Shown here: positions 1-5,327 of the stretch, piece after piece | How the letters are laid out: the number at the start of each line of letters is the position of its first letter | Position numbering within the stretch: the first letter of the stretch is position 1 | DNA from: an uncultured Collinsella sp. | Lineage (GTDB): Bacteria; Actinomycetota; Coriobacteriia; Coriobacteriales; Coriobacteriaceae | Assembly: GCA_902470345.1 (NCBI GenBank) | Contig: CABRGB010000083.1 | Coordinates: 1-5,382, forward strand | Reading direction: 5' to 3' | Length of the DNA: 5,382 bases | Notes under the pieces: generated by a model | What the model was told of the DNA's origin: nothing | Database searches by the model: none | Seen by the model: only the letters and a program-made list of their open reading frames with translations | Program-made: the position numbers and the translations under genes

Positions 1-55
1 GGACTTGCAGCGACGGACCTCAGGACGCTCTTACACCACGTCTGCGCGCGCCACC
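1..55. repeat. Left copy of a 55-bp terminal inverted repeat
   Basis: These 55 bases are the exact reverse complement of 5328-5382, so the window begins and ends with the same sequence in opposite orientation. Identity stops sharply after base 55. No transposase or recombinase gene lies between the copies, and no reading frame here looks like a known protein. A 55-base limit equals a common final k-mer size of de Bruijn assemblers, so the copies may be the visible tips of a longer genomic repeat rather than true ends of a mobile element. That interpretation is inference; the repeat itself is read directly. Confidence 0.95.
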
Positions 56-71
56 TGCCGTCGTGCGTCGC

Positions 72-117
72 GGAAACTACGACCCGGAATTTGCGTCCAA
101 AACGGGTCGTAGTTTCC
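72..117. repeat. REP-like palindrome, unit 1
   Basis: A perfect 14-bp inverted repeat: GGAAACTACGACCC at 72-85 and GGGTCGTAGTTTCC at 104-117, around an 18-base loop. A related unit follows 62 bp downstream. Its intergenic position, palindromic form and recurrence fit a REP/MITE-type repeat. There is no T-tract, so it is not a classical terminator. The family is not one I can name with certainty. Confidence 0.8.
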
Positions 118-133
118 CAAACAGGGTCCTTTT

Positions 134-179
134 GGAAACTGCGACCCAGAATCCAGCCAAATAACGGGACGCGCTTTCC
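134..179. repeat. REP-like palindrome, unit 2 (diverged)
   Basis: A second copy of the palindrome at 72-117. The left arm is GGAAACTGCGACCC (134-147) and the right arm GGGACGCGCTTTCC (166-179), around an 18-base loop as in unit 1. The left arm differs from unit 1 at one base. The right arm has three mismatches to the complement of its own left arm, so this copy looks partly decayed. The equal loop length and 62-bp period support common origin. Confidence 0.7.
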
Positions 180-217
180 GGTCGAGCTTCTGGTGGGCTT
201 CAACAAGCATCTAACGC

Positions 218-223
218 TACAAT
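218..223 (+). promoter_or_regulatory. Candidate -10 element for the HPr gene
   Basis: TACAAT matches the sigma-70-type -10 consensus at five of six bases and lies about 55 bp before the HPr start codon. The hexamer 17 bp upstream (195-200, GGGCTT) is a poor -35, so the promoter is weak, activator-dependent or misassigned. It is the best candidate between the palindromes and the gene. Confidence 0.35.
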
Positions 224-277
224 AACTACCACGTGGCTGGGTTTGCCGGCCGAATGTGCGATGCCGCGGGAGGGGAC

Positions 278-526
278 ATGGTCGAGTTTACAAAGACGAT
301 TAAAGATCCGTTGGGATTACATGCCCGCCCGGTTGCGCTGCTCTATGACATTATTGCCAAGCATCGTAGCGACGTGTCAGTCAGCATCGGCGATCGCTAC
401 ACGGATGGCCGCGATGTCATGGGACTCATGGCTCTCTACGGCGAGTGCGGCGAGGACATCATCTTCCGCGTTTCGGGCGTAGATGAGGCCTCCTGTGTCA
501 CATCGATCAGAAATCTCTCGCTTTAA
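278..526 (+). CDS. HPr family phosphocarrier protein with Asp at position 46
   Basis: Encodes an 82-aa HPr-like protein, the cytoplasmic carrier that in the sugar phosphotransferase system (PTS) takes phosphate from enzyme I and passes it to EIIA domains. The motif GLHARP (residues 13-18) contains the phospho-accepting His15 at its canonical position, with Arg17 beside it. The second signature, around GRDVMGLMAL (44-53), aligns without gaps to the KSIMGVM region of Bacillus HPr, but the residue at 46 is Asp instead of Ser. I chose ATG 278 because it puts His at 15 and has GGAGG at 269-273; an upstream GTG at 233 would add 15 atypical residues. The gene stands alone, with no enzyme I beside it, and ends in a strong terminator. 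HPr fold and His15 are secure; whether it is the main HPr or a paralogue is unknown. Confidence 0.92.
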   Translation: MVEFTKTIKDPLGLHARPVALLYDIIAKHRSDVSVSIGDRYTDGRDVMGLMALYGECGEDIIFRVSGVDEASCVTSIRNLSL

Positions 527-534
527 GCATGACA

Positions 535-571
535 GGGCGTGGTAAAGGATGGTCCTTTGCCGCGCCCTTTT
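535..571 (+). terminator. Intrinsic terminator after the HPr gene
   Basis: A 15-bp stem (535-549 with 553-567, two G-T pairs) with a 3-base loop, followed directly by TTTTGTTT. It starts 9 bases after the HPr stop codon, so the HPr gene is transcriptionally separated from the feo genes. Confidence 0.93.
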
Positions 572-618
572 GTTTCGTATAGGAAACTTTTTCGAAATCT
601 GAATGGGGACCCTTTCCA

Positions 619-672
619 AAAAGTTAACCACGTGTTAGTTTACTAAAGCGAACATAGACGTGGTTAACTTTT
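619..672. promoter_or_regulatory. 15-bp inverted repeat upstream of feoA1, probable operator or leader hairpin
   Basis: AAAAGTTAACCACGT (619-633) is perfectly complementary to 658-672, separated by 24 bases. Start-to-start distance is 39 bp, close to four helical turns, which would suit two bound dimers or one looped complex. Between the arms lies a smaller palindrome TTAGTTTACTAA (635-646), reminiscent of TTAG/CTAA metalloregulator half-sites but not of standard DtxR spacing. The right arm ends 42 bp before the feoA1 start. As RNA it could also fold into a 15-bp stem. No good -10/-35 pair was found, but the feoA1 promoter probably lies in or near this element. The repeat is seen; its role is inferred. 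Confidence 0.6.
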
Positions 673-714
673 ACCGCGTCGATGTTGAGGACGAACTGAC
701 GTTAGGAGCCACTC

Positions 715-957
715 ATGTCTTGCGGACCGCAGATGCCGGCAATGCCGCTTTCGATGGTAAAAGCGGGCGAAACCGTGCGCGTGTCTCGTGTAAAGGGCAA
801 TGAGGATATGAAACACCACCTCAAGGACCTCGGCTTTGTCGAGGGCAACGAAATCCACGTGGTGAGCTCGAGTGGTGCCAATATCATCGTCACGGTGCTG
901 GGCGCACGCTTTGGCATCGATTCCAAGGTTGCCATGCACATCATGACCGTCGGTTAG
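715..957 (+). CDS. feoA: FeoA family protein (first copy)
   Basis: An 80-aa FeoA-domain protein, a small cytoplasmic SH3-like beta-barrel that accompanies the FeoB ferrous iron transporter; its exact role (assembly or modulation of FeoB) is not settled. The FeoA core runs from about residue 11 to 79, beginning PLSMVKAGETVRV, with the conserved helix-turn segment HHLKDLGFVEGNEI (34-47). The short N-terminal stretch MSCGPQMPAM includes a Cys and precedes the domain. The start ATG 715 has AGGAG at 704-708 with ideal spacing. It lacks the PLGDPVEI loop seen in the second FeoA, so the two are distinct subtypes and not a recent duplication. First gene of the feoA-feoA-feoB cluster, 39 nt before feoA2 and downstream of a large inverted repeat. 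Confidence 0.92.
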   Translation: MSCGPQMPAMPLSMVKAGETVRVSRVKGNEDMKHHLKDLGFVEGNEIHVVSSSGANIIVTVLGARFGIDSKVAMHIMTVG

Positions 958-996
958 TCCGCAGCATTTCATAAAAACCGAAAGGGGGACAAGAGG

Positions 997-1218
997 ATGA
1001 AGACGTTGGGTGACGTCAAGGTGGGCGAGAGCTCCACCATCGTCAAGCTTCACGGTGAGGGTGCGCTTCGCCGCCACCTTATGGACCTGGGGCTCATCAA
1101 GGGCACTTCGTTCAAGGTCGTGAAGGTTGCACCGCTCGGTGATCCGGTCGAGATCAACGTGCGCGGCTACGAGCTTTCCATCCGCAAGGAGGAGGCGGCC
1201 GTCGTCGAGGTCCAGTAG
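997..1218 (+). CDS. feoA: FeoA family protein (second copy)
   Basis: A 73-aa classical FeoA: LGDVKVGES at the N-terminus, RRHLMDLGLIKGT (25-37) in the conserved helix, then the typical PLGDPVEINVRGYELSIRKEEA segment (46-67). Its length is normal for the family, whose members are about 75 aa. ATG 997 is preceded by AGGGGG at 983-988. It presumably binds or modulates FeoB at the cytoplasmic face of the membrane. The gene follows feoA1 closely enough for co-transcription, but 122 bp containing a possible iron box separate it from feoB. It resembles feoA1 only in the general domain pattern, which suggests different partners or roles for the two proteins; this last point is inference. Confidence 0.94.
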   Translation: MKTLGDVKVGESSTIVKLHGEGALRRHLMDLGLIKGTSFKVVKVAPLGDPVEINVRGYELSIRKEEAAVVEVQ

Positions 1219-1230
1219 GGGCTTGCGGCG

Positions 1231-1268
1231 TATATTTCTGCAGATAAAGTTAGGTTTTTCTAACTTAA
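1231..1268 (+). promoter_or_regulatory. Possible internal promoter with DtxR/IdeR-like iron box before feoB
   Basis: Bases 1250-1268 (TTAGGTTTTTCTAACTTAA) match the known DtxR/IdeR consensus TTAGGTTAGCCTAACCTAA at 15 of 19 positions. The same place holds a perfect 7-bp dyad, AAGTTAG (1247-1253) and CTAACTT (1260-1266), around six bases; its centre is 2.5 bp off the DtxR register, so the exact binding frame is ambiguous. TATATT at 1231-1236 could be a -10 element, which would put the box just after the transcription start, a repressing position; there is no clear -35. Placement in an iron uptake cluster of a probable actinobacterium supports iron control. Weaker alternative: a small RNA hairpin. 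Confidence 0.5.
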
Positions 1269-1294
1269 TGCAGCACTTTGAAGCACATTATCCA

Positions 1295-1320
1295 GCCCGT
1301 GCGGAGAAAGCAGCGCGGGC
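1295..1320 (+). other. Stable hairpin in the feoB leader
   Basis: GCCCGTGC (1295-1302) pairs with GCGCGGGC (1313-1320), eight pairs with one G-T, around a 10-base loop. No T-run follows, so it is not an intrinsic terminator. It ends 5 bases before the purine-rich ribosome-binding region (1325-1336), so it could stabilise the feoB message or affect initiation without hiding the binding site itself. Function is inferred. Confidence 0.5.
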
Positions 1321-1340
1321 ACATAAGGAAGAAGGATTGA

Positions 1341-3668
1341 ATGGCGGATTCTCAGATCCATGTCGCACTGGCGGGTAACCCCAACTGCGGCAAGACCACG
1401 CTTTTCAACCTGATCACCGGCGCCAACGGCTACGTTGGCAACTGGCCCGGCGTCACGGTTGAGAAAAAGGAGGCCAAGCTCCTAAGCGACAAGAACGTTA
1501 CCATCACGGACCTCCCTGGTATCTACTCGCTTTCCCCCTACAGCCCCGAGGAGCAATGCTCGCGCGATTATCTCATGAGCGGCGAGCCCGATGTGGTCGT
1601 CCAGGTTGTCGACGCCACCAACCTCGAGCGCAACCTGTACCTGGCGCTTCAGGTTATCGAGACCGGCCTGCCCGTAGTCGTCGCCCTCAACATGGCCGAC
1701 TTGGTCGAGAAGAACGGCGATAAGATCGACACGGACAAGCTCTCCAAGAAGCTCGGTTGCCCGGTCATGATGATCTCGGCCCTTAAGAACAAGGGTATCA
1801 AGGAGCTTTTCGAGCAGGTTAAGAAGTCCGCTGCTTCCAAGGGCCAGGTGCCGGAGCACAAGTTCGATTCCTCCATCGAGGACGTTCTAACGCACATCGA
1901 GAATAACCTTCCGGCGAGCGTTCCCGCTAACAAGCGTCGCTATTACGCCGTCAAGCTGTTCGAGCGTGATGCAGACGCCTGCAAGCTCATCAACCTCACC
2001 AAGGAGAAGGCCGCTCGCGTGGAGGAGCTGGTCGCCCAGTGCGAGCAGGACTGCGACGACGATGCCGAGTCCATCATCACCGGTGAGCGCTATGGCGTCA
2101 TCGCGCACATCATCGATGAGTGCCTCACCAAGGCCCCGGCCAAGATGAGCACCTCCGAGAAGATCGACCGTGTGGTTACCAACCGTATCCTGGGCCTGCC
2201 GATCTTTGTGGTCATCATGTTCTGCGTGTACTACATCGCCGTTTCCACCCTGGGCGGAACGGTGACCGACTTCACCAACGATCAGCTCTTTGGCACCGAC
2301 GGTTGGTATGTGCTCGGTCAGGGCCGCGATGCTTACGATGAGGCTGTCGAGGCCGCGGGTGACGACGCCGACTCGGTCGACCCGGCACAGTACGGCCCCT
2401 ATGTCCCGGGTATCACCACCATGGTGCACGACGCCCTCGTGGCGGGTGGCACCGAGGACGGTGGCCTGGTCGATTCGCTGGTCTGCGACGGTATCGTCGG
2501 CGGCCTGGGCGCCATCTTCGGCTTCGTCCCGCAGATGTTCCTGCTGTTCGTCATGCTGTCCTTCTTGGAGGACTGCGGCTATATGGCCCGCGTCGCCTTC
2601 ATCATGGACCGCGTGTTCCGCCGCTTTGGCCTGTCCGGTAAGTCCTTCATCCCCATGCTCGTGTCCTCGGGCTGCGGCGTCCCCGGCGTCATGGCTACCA
2701 AGACCATCGAGAACGAGAAGGACCGCCGCATGACGGTCATGACCACCACGTTCATTCCCTGTGGCGCCAAGCTGCCGATCATCGCCCTGCTCATGGGTTC
2801 CATCATCGGCGATTCTTCCACCACCGCCGCGTGGATCAGCCCGCTCTTCTACTTCCTGGGCGTCTTTGCCGTCATCGCCTCGGGCCTCATGCTCAAGAAG
2901 ACCAAGCTTTTCGCCGGCCGCCCGACGCCGTTCGTTATGGAGCTTCCTGCCTACCACTTCCCGGCGATCCGCTCTTGGGCGCTGCACGTGTGGGAGCGCT
3001 GCTGGGCCTTTATCAAGAAGGCCGGCACGATCATCTTCGCTTCTACCGTCGTGGTGTGGTTCCTCTCCAACTTTGGTAGCTACAACGGCTCCTTTGGCTT
3101 CCTGCCTGCGATGGACGGCATCCCCGAGGAGTTCATGGACTACTCCGTGCTCGCCATGCTGGGCAACCTGGTCGCTTGGATCTTCGCCCCGCTCGGCTTT
3201 AGCACCTGGCAGGCAACCGCGCTGACTGTCTCTGGCCTCGTCGCCAAGGAGAACGTCGTCGCCACCGCCGGCTCGCTGCTGTCCGTCGCCGACGCGGGCG
3301 AGACCGACCCGAGCCTGTGGACCGCGTTTGCCGGCATGTTCCCCACCATGGGCGCCTGCGTTGCCTTTGGCGCGTTCAACCTGCTGTGCGCTCCGTGCTT
3401 TGCCGCTATGGGTACCATCCGCAACCAGATGGATTCCGGCAAGTGGACCGCGATTGCCCTCGGCTACGAGTGCGCCTTCGCTTGGGTGATCGGCCTGTTC
3501 ATCAACCAGTTCTATAACCTGCTTGTCCTTGGGCAGTTTGGCTTCTGGACGGTTGTGGCTATCGTGCTGCTGGTCGCGATGCTCTTCCAGATTTTCCGTC
3601 CTATGCCCAAGCACGCTTGGACCGACGAGGACGAGACCAACACTGCTTCCGCTGCAGTTTCCGCCTAA
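1341..3668 (+). CDS. feoB: Ferrous iron transporter FeoB
   Basis: A 775-aa inner-membrane Fe(II) permease with an N-terminal G-protein domain. Visible motifs: G1 GNPNCGKT (12-19), G2 Thr39 in NWPGVTVEKKE, G3 DLPG (57-60), G4 NMAD (117-120), G5 around ISAL (145-148). A helical, charged regulatory segment follows (about 165-275). The membrane part starts near 284. Conserved pore-region elements are FGFVPQMFLLFVMLSFLEDCGYMAR (394-417), SSGCGVPGVMATKTI (442-456, Cys445), TFIPCGAKLPI (470-480, Cys474), the second gate-like half with GLVAKENVVAT (632-642), and LLCAPCFAAMGTIR (681-694). Length is typical. An acidic stretch at about 328-350, probably outside the membrane, looks longer than in E. coli FeoB. 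ATG 1341 has GAAGGA at 1331-1336. Codons are strongly biased to C/G endings, consistent with good expression. It is co-oriented with two feoA genes, may have its own iron-responsive promoter, and ends at a terminator. Confidence 0.98.
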   Translation: MADSQIHVALAGNPNCGKTTLFNLITGANGYVGNWPGVTVEKKEAKLLSDKNVTITDLPGIYSLSPYSPEEQCSRDYLMSGEPDVVVQVVDATNLERNLYLALQVIETGLPVVVALNMADLVEKNGDKIDTDKLSKKLGCPVMMISALKNKGIKELFEQVKKSAASKGQVPEHKFDSSIEDVLTHIENNLPASVPANKRRYYAVKLFERDADACKLINLTKEKAARVEELVAQCEQDCDDDAESIITGERYGVIAHIIDECLTKAPAKMSTSEKIDRVVTNRILGLPIFVVIMFCVYYIAVSTLGGTVTDFTNDQLFGTDGWYVLGQGRDAYDEAVEAAGDDADSVDPAQYGPYVPGITTMVHDALVAGGTEDGGLVDSLVCDGIVGGLGAIFGFVPQMFLLFVMLSFLEDCGYMARVAFIMDRVFRRFGLSGKSFIPMLVSSGCGVPGVMATKTIENEKDRRMTVMTTTFIPCGAKLPIIALLMGSIIGDSSTTAAWISPLFYFLGVFAVIASGLMLKKTKLFAGRPTPFVMELPAYHFPAIRSWALHVWERCWAFIKKAGTIIFASTVVVWFLSNFGSYNGSFGFLPAMDGIPEEFMDYSVLAMLGNLVAWIFAPLGFSTWQATALTVSGLVAKENVVATAGSLLSVADAGETDPSLWTAFAGMFPTMGACVAFGAFNLLCAPCFAAMGTIRNQMDSGKWTAIALGYECAFAWVIGLFINQFYNLLVLGQFGFWTVVAIVLLVAMLFQIFRPMPKHAWTDEDETNTASAAVSA

Positions 3669-3697
3669 GTCCGAATAAGGATCAGCCCCTTTTCACG

Positions 3698-3729
3698 AGC
3701 CCGGGTGTCCCAGCGACACTCGGGCTTTT
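3698..3729 (+). terminator. Intrinsic terminator after feoB
   Basis: A 12-bp stem, 3698-3709 with 3715-3726 (one G-T pair), with a 5-base loop, and a TTTT run at 3726-3729. It lies 30 bases after the feoB stop, so the downstream Cys-rich gene probably depends on read-through or on its own promoter. Confidence 0.92.
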
Positions 3730-3739
3730 GGTGCAATGG

Positions 3740-3814
3740 GGGACAGATTGCTTTGCTCCAGAAGTTAAGATGTGGCGTTTCCGCAGATAAAACCGACCAA
3801 AATAAACCTGTCCC
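3740..3814. repeat. REP/MITE-like segment with GGGACAG...CTGTCCC ends
   Basis: A 7-bp inverted repeat, GGGACAG (3740-3746) and CTGTCCC (3808-3814), encloses 61 bases that contain no gene and a small internal hairpin (3771-3785). Short segments with such ends are common intergenic repeats in many bacteria and in some cases are linked to IS200/REP-type tyrosine transposases; I recall the pattern but cannot verify the family here. It sits between the feoB terminator and the next gene. It could also be a chance match, since the arms are short. Confidence 0.4.
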
Positions 3815-3872
3815 TTTTTGGTAGGTGGAGAATGGGGTAAAGTAAGTGATGGTTAACTAGAGGAGGCTTGCT

Positions 3873-4073
3873 ATGGCACCTATCGATATTGTTGTACTGG
3901 CTGTTATCGGTATTGCGTTTGTCGCCGTGTGCGTGCGCATCTACCGCAAGGGCACTTGCGCCGACTGCGCTCAGGGCGGCGTTTGCACCGGGCATTGCTC
4001 CAACAAAAAGACTTGTGCCGCGCTTAAGGGCGTGGACAAAATCGCCGAAGACTTGGGTCGCGGTATCAAATAA
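3873..4073 (+). CDS. FeoB-associated Cys-rich membrane protein
   Basis: A 66-aa protein with one N-terminal membrane helix (about residues 4-22, IDIVVLAVIGIAFVAVCVRI), a basic edge (R22, R25, K26), then a cysteine cluster C29-x2-C32-x5-C38-x3-C42-x5-C48, and a charged tail. This pattern fits the FeoB-associated Cys-rich membrane protein family, small proteins found next to feoB in many Gram-positive bacteria; their biochemical role, perhaps metal handling or regulation of FeoB, is not established. The basic residues after the helix suggest that the Cys cluster faces the cytoplasm. ATG 3873 has a perfect AGGAGG at 3861-3866. The gene is 204 bp after feoB, beyond a terminator and a repeat-like segment, and has its own terminator, so it may be a separate transcription unit. 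A longer ORF in another frame over the same bases is a shadow. Confidence 0.88.
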   Translation: MAPIDIVVLAVIGIAFVAVCVRIYRKGTCADCAQGGVCTGHCSNKKTCAALKGVDKIAEDLGRGIK

Positions 4074-4086
4074 GGTCCGGACATCC

Positions 4087-4121
4087 AAGCGCTCCGCGGG
4101 CATCCGTTCGCGGGGCGCTTT
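4087..4121 (+). terminator. Terminator after the Cys-rich protein gene
   Basis: A GC-rich 12-bp stem, 4087-4098 with 4109-4120 (one G-T pair), and a 10-base loop, starting 13 bases after the stop codon. The T-tract is short (TTT, then GTG), so termination may be less complete than at the other two terminators. Confidence 0.75.
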
Positions 4122-4170
4122 GTGCATTTGAGGGAGAGCACGGCGAGTCGAAGAGTATTTTTGGGGTATC

Positions 4171-4210
4171 GTTAACTGGACTATTAATTGGCAACTTATC
4201 TATAACGGAG
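4171..4210 (+). promoter_or_regulatory. Upstream region of the LacI-type regulator
   Basis: This AT-rich stretch contains GTTAAC (4171-4176), TATTAAT (4182-4188), TATAAC (4201-4206, a possible -10) and the ribosome-binding GGAG (4207-4210). TTGGCA (4188-4193) resembles a -35 but is too close to the start codon to have a matching -10. A promoter is expected here, since a terminator lies just upstream, but its exact elements are uncertain. Confidence 0.35.
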
Positions 4211-4217
4211 TAACCGC

Positions 4218-5297
4218 ATGAGCGCTCGCGTAACCATGAAGGACATAGCCGCCGAGCTTGGCGTTTCCATCAATACCGTGCACAAAGCCCTGACGGGAAA
4301 GGCCGGCGTGAGCGAATCCGTGCGCGCCAGGGTGAACGCTAAGGCCGAGGCCATGGGCTATCACCGCAACACAAGTGCCTCAAACCTGCGTCGCAAGGAC
4401 ATCAATCTGATGTTTTGCCTGCCCCGCGCATCGCGCGAGGGAGCGTACTTTTTCCGTTACCTGTGGGAAGGCTGCAATCGCTTTGAACAGGAGGTCATCG
4501 ACCAGGGCATTACGGTTGAGCGCGTTGAATTTGGCGTGGGCGGCTACGCCGATGCGCTCGAGCAAATCGACGAGCGTCTGCAGGTGGGCGAGAAGATTGA
4601 TGGCTTGCTCGCCTATGCGCCGGGCGACGATCGTGCGACTGAGCTTTTGGGGCAGATCGCCGAGGCGGGCGTGACGATTGAGCTTGTCGACGGCGACCGT
4701 CCGCATTTGAATCGTTTGGGTGCGAGCTTGGCCGATTATTCGACGGCAGGCAGCCTTATGGCCGAGCAGGCGGCAAACCTGGTCCATGCTTCTGGGGCCG
4801 ACGCCCGCGTGCTCCTTTTGACAGGCGACCCATATACCGATTCGCACTATCTAACCGCCCGCGCCTTCCACAATTACCTGCGCGAACGTGATATTCCATG
4901 GCAGGTTGAGGATCTTGCAGGTGCCCATGCGCAAGTCAAACAACTCGAGCATGAGCTCGAAAAGCGCTTGAGTGCGCCGGACGCCCCTGAACTTATCTGT
5001 AGCGTTTTTGCCGTTGGTTCCGAAGTGGTTGCCGACGCGCTCGTCTCGACCGGCAAGGCCGGTCAGGTCATGGTGATCGGCAACGACCTGTTTCCCGAAA
5101 GTGCTCTGGCCTTGCGCCGCGGTATCTTTACCAATATTGTCTATAAGGACCCGACGAGCCTGGCGTATCGCGGCGCTAAGACGCTGGGCGATTATCTGCT
5201 GTGGGGAAGGACCCCGACGGTGCCCGTCCAGAAGGGTGCCGTCGAGATGGTATTTGCCAGCAATGTCGATCGCTACTGCGAGCTTGCGGGTATTTAG
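4218..5297 (+). CDS. LacI-family transcriptional regulator
   Basis: A 359-aa sugar-type repressor. The N-terminal helix-turn-helix covers about 5-50 (VTMKDIAAELGVSINTVHKAL, then GKAGVSESVRARV and GYHRN), followed by the hinge around ASNLRRK (54-60) with the minor-groove Leu57. The rest (about 62-355) is a periplasmic-binding-protein-like effector domain; the segments VLLLTGDPYTDSHY, VIGNDLFPESALALRRGIFTNIVYKDP and ASNVDRYCEL are typical of regulators with a sugar-binding fold. The recognition helix differs from LacI itself: Ile18, Asn19, His22 and Lys23 stand where LacI has Tyr17, Gln18, Ser21 and Arg22, so the operator is probably not lac-like. ATG 4218 has GGAG at 4207-4210; ATG 4236 (Met7) is a less likely start. 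No sugar gene is adjacent, so the effector and targets are unknown. It is not recognisable as CcpA. No terminator is visible before the window ends. Confidence 0.93.
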   Translation: MSARVTMKDIAAELGVSINTVHKALTGKAGVSESVRARVNAKAEAMGYHRNTSASNLRRKDINLMFCLPRASREGAYFFRYLWEGCNRFEQEVIDQGITVERVEFGVGGYADALEQIDERLQVGEKIDGLLAYAPGDDRATELLGQIAEAGVTIELVDGDRPHLNRLGASLADYSTAGSLMAEQAANLVHASGADARVLLLTGDPYTDSHYLTARAFHNYLRERDIPWQVEDLAGAHAQVKQLEHELEKRLSAPDAPELICSVFAVGSEVVADALVSTGKAGQVMVIGNDLFPESALALRRGIFTNIVYKDPTSLAYRGAKTLGDYLLWGRTPTVPVQKGAVEMVFASNVDRYCELAGI

Positions 5298-5327
5298 CCG
5301 ATTGAGCAGGTACCCCCTCTTGCGACG

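Noticed and set aside
1..225. Open frame at the left edge, possible tail of an upstream gene
   Set aside because: All three forward frames are open for long stretches in this GC-rich DNA, the region contains two palindromic repeats and the inverted terminal repeat, and the translation shows no recognisable domain.
230..235. CACGTG motif before the HPr start, also present at 629-634
   Set aside because: CACGTG also occurs inside coding regions of this window, so recurrence alone is not evidence for a binding site.
582..617. Possible third, degraded copy of the GGAAACT...TTTCC palindrome
   Set aside because: Only the outer five bases of the arms pair and the spacing differs from the two clear units; too weak to call.
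1887..3614. 575-codon open frame on the - strand opposite feoB
   Set aside because: It mirrors feoB exactly; the bias to C/G at third positions removes stop codons from the antisense frame. The translation is charged, low-complexity and unlike any family.
3868..4131. Alternative + strand ORF overlapping the Cys-rich gene
   Set aside because: It is a frame-shifted shadow: the AGGAGG spacing, the membrane helix and the Cys cluster all favour the frame starting at 3873, and the alternative runs through the terminator.
4220..4227. GAGCGCTC palindrome over the LacI-type start codon as an autoregulatory operator
   Set aside because: It is only 8 bp, does not extend, and encodes ordinary codons; chance is sufficient in GC-rich sequence.
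278..5297. Functional pairing of the Asp46 HPr with the LacI-type regulator as a CcpA-like system
   Set aside because: The regulator does not look like CcpA, the two genes are far apart and separated by the feo cluster and three terminators, and nothing in the sequence links them.
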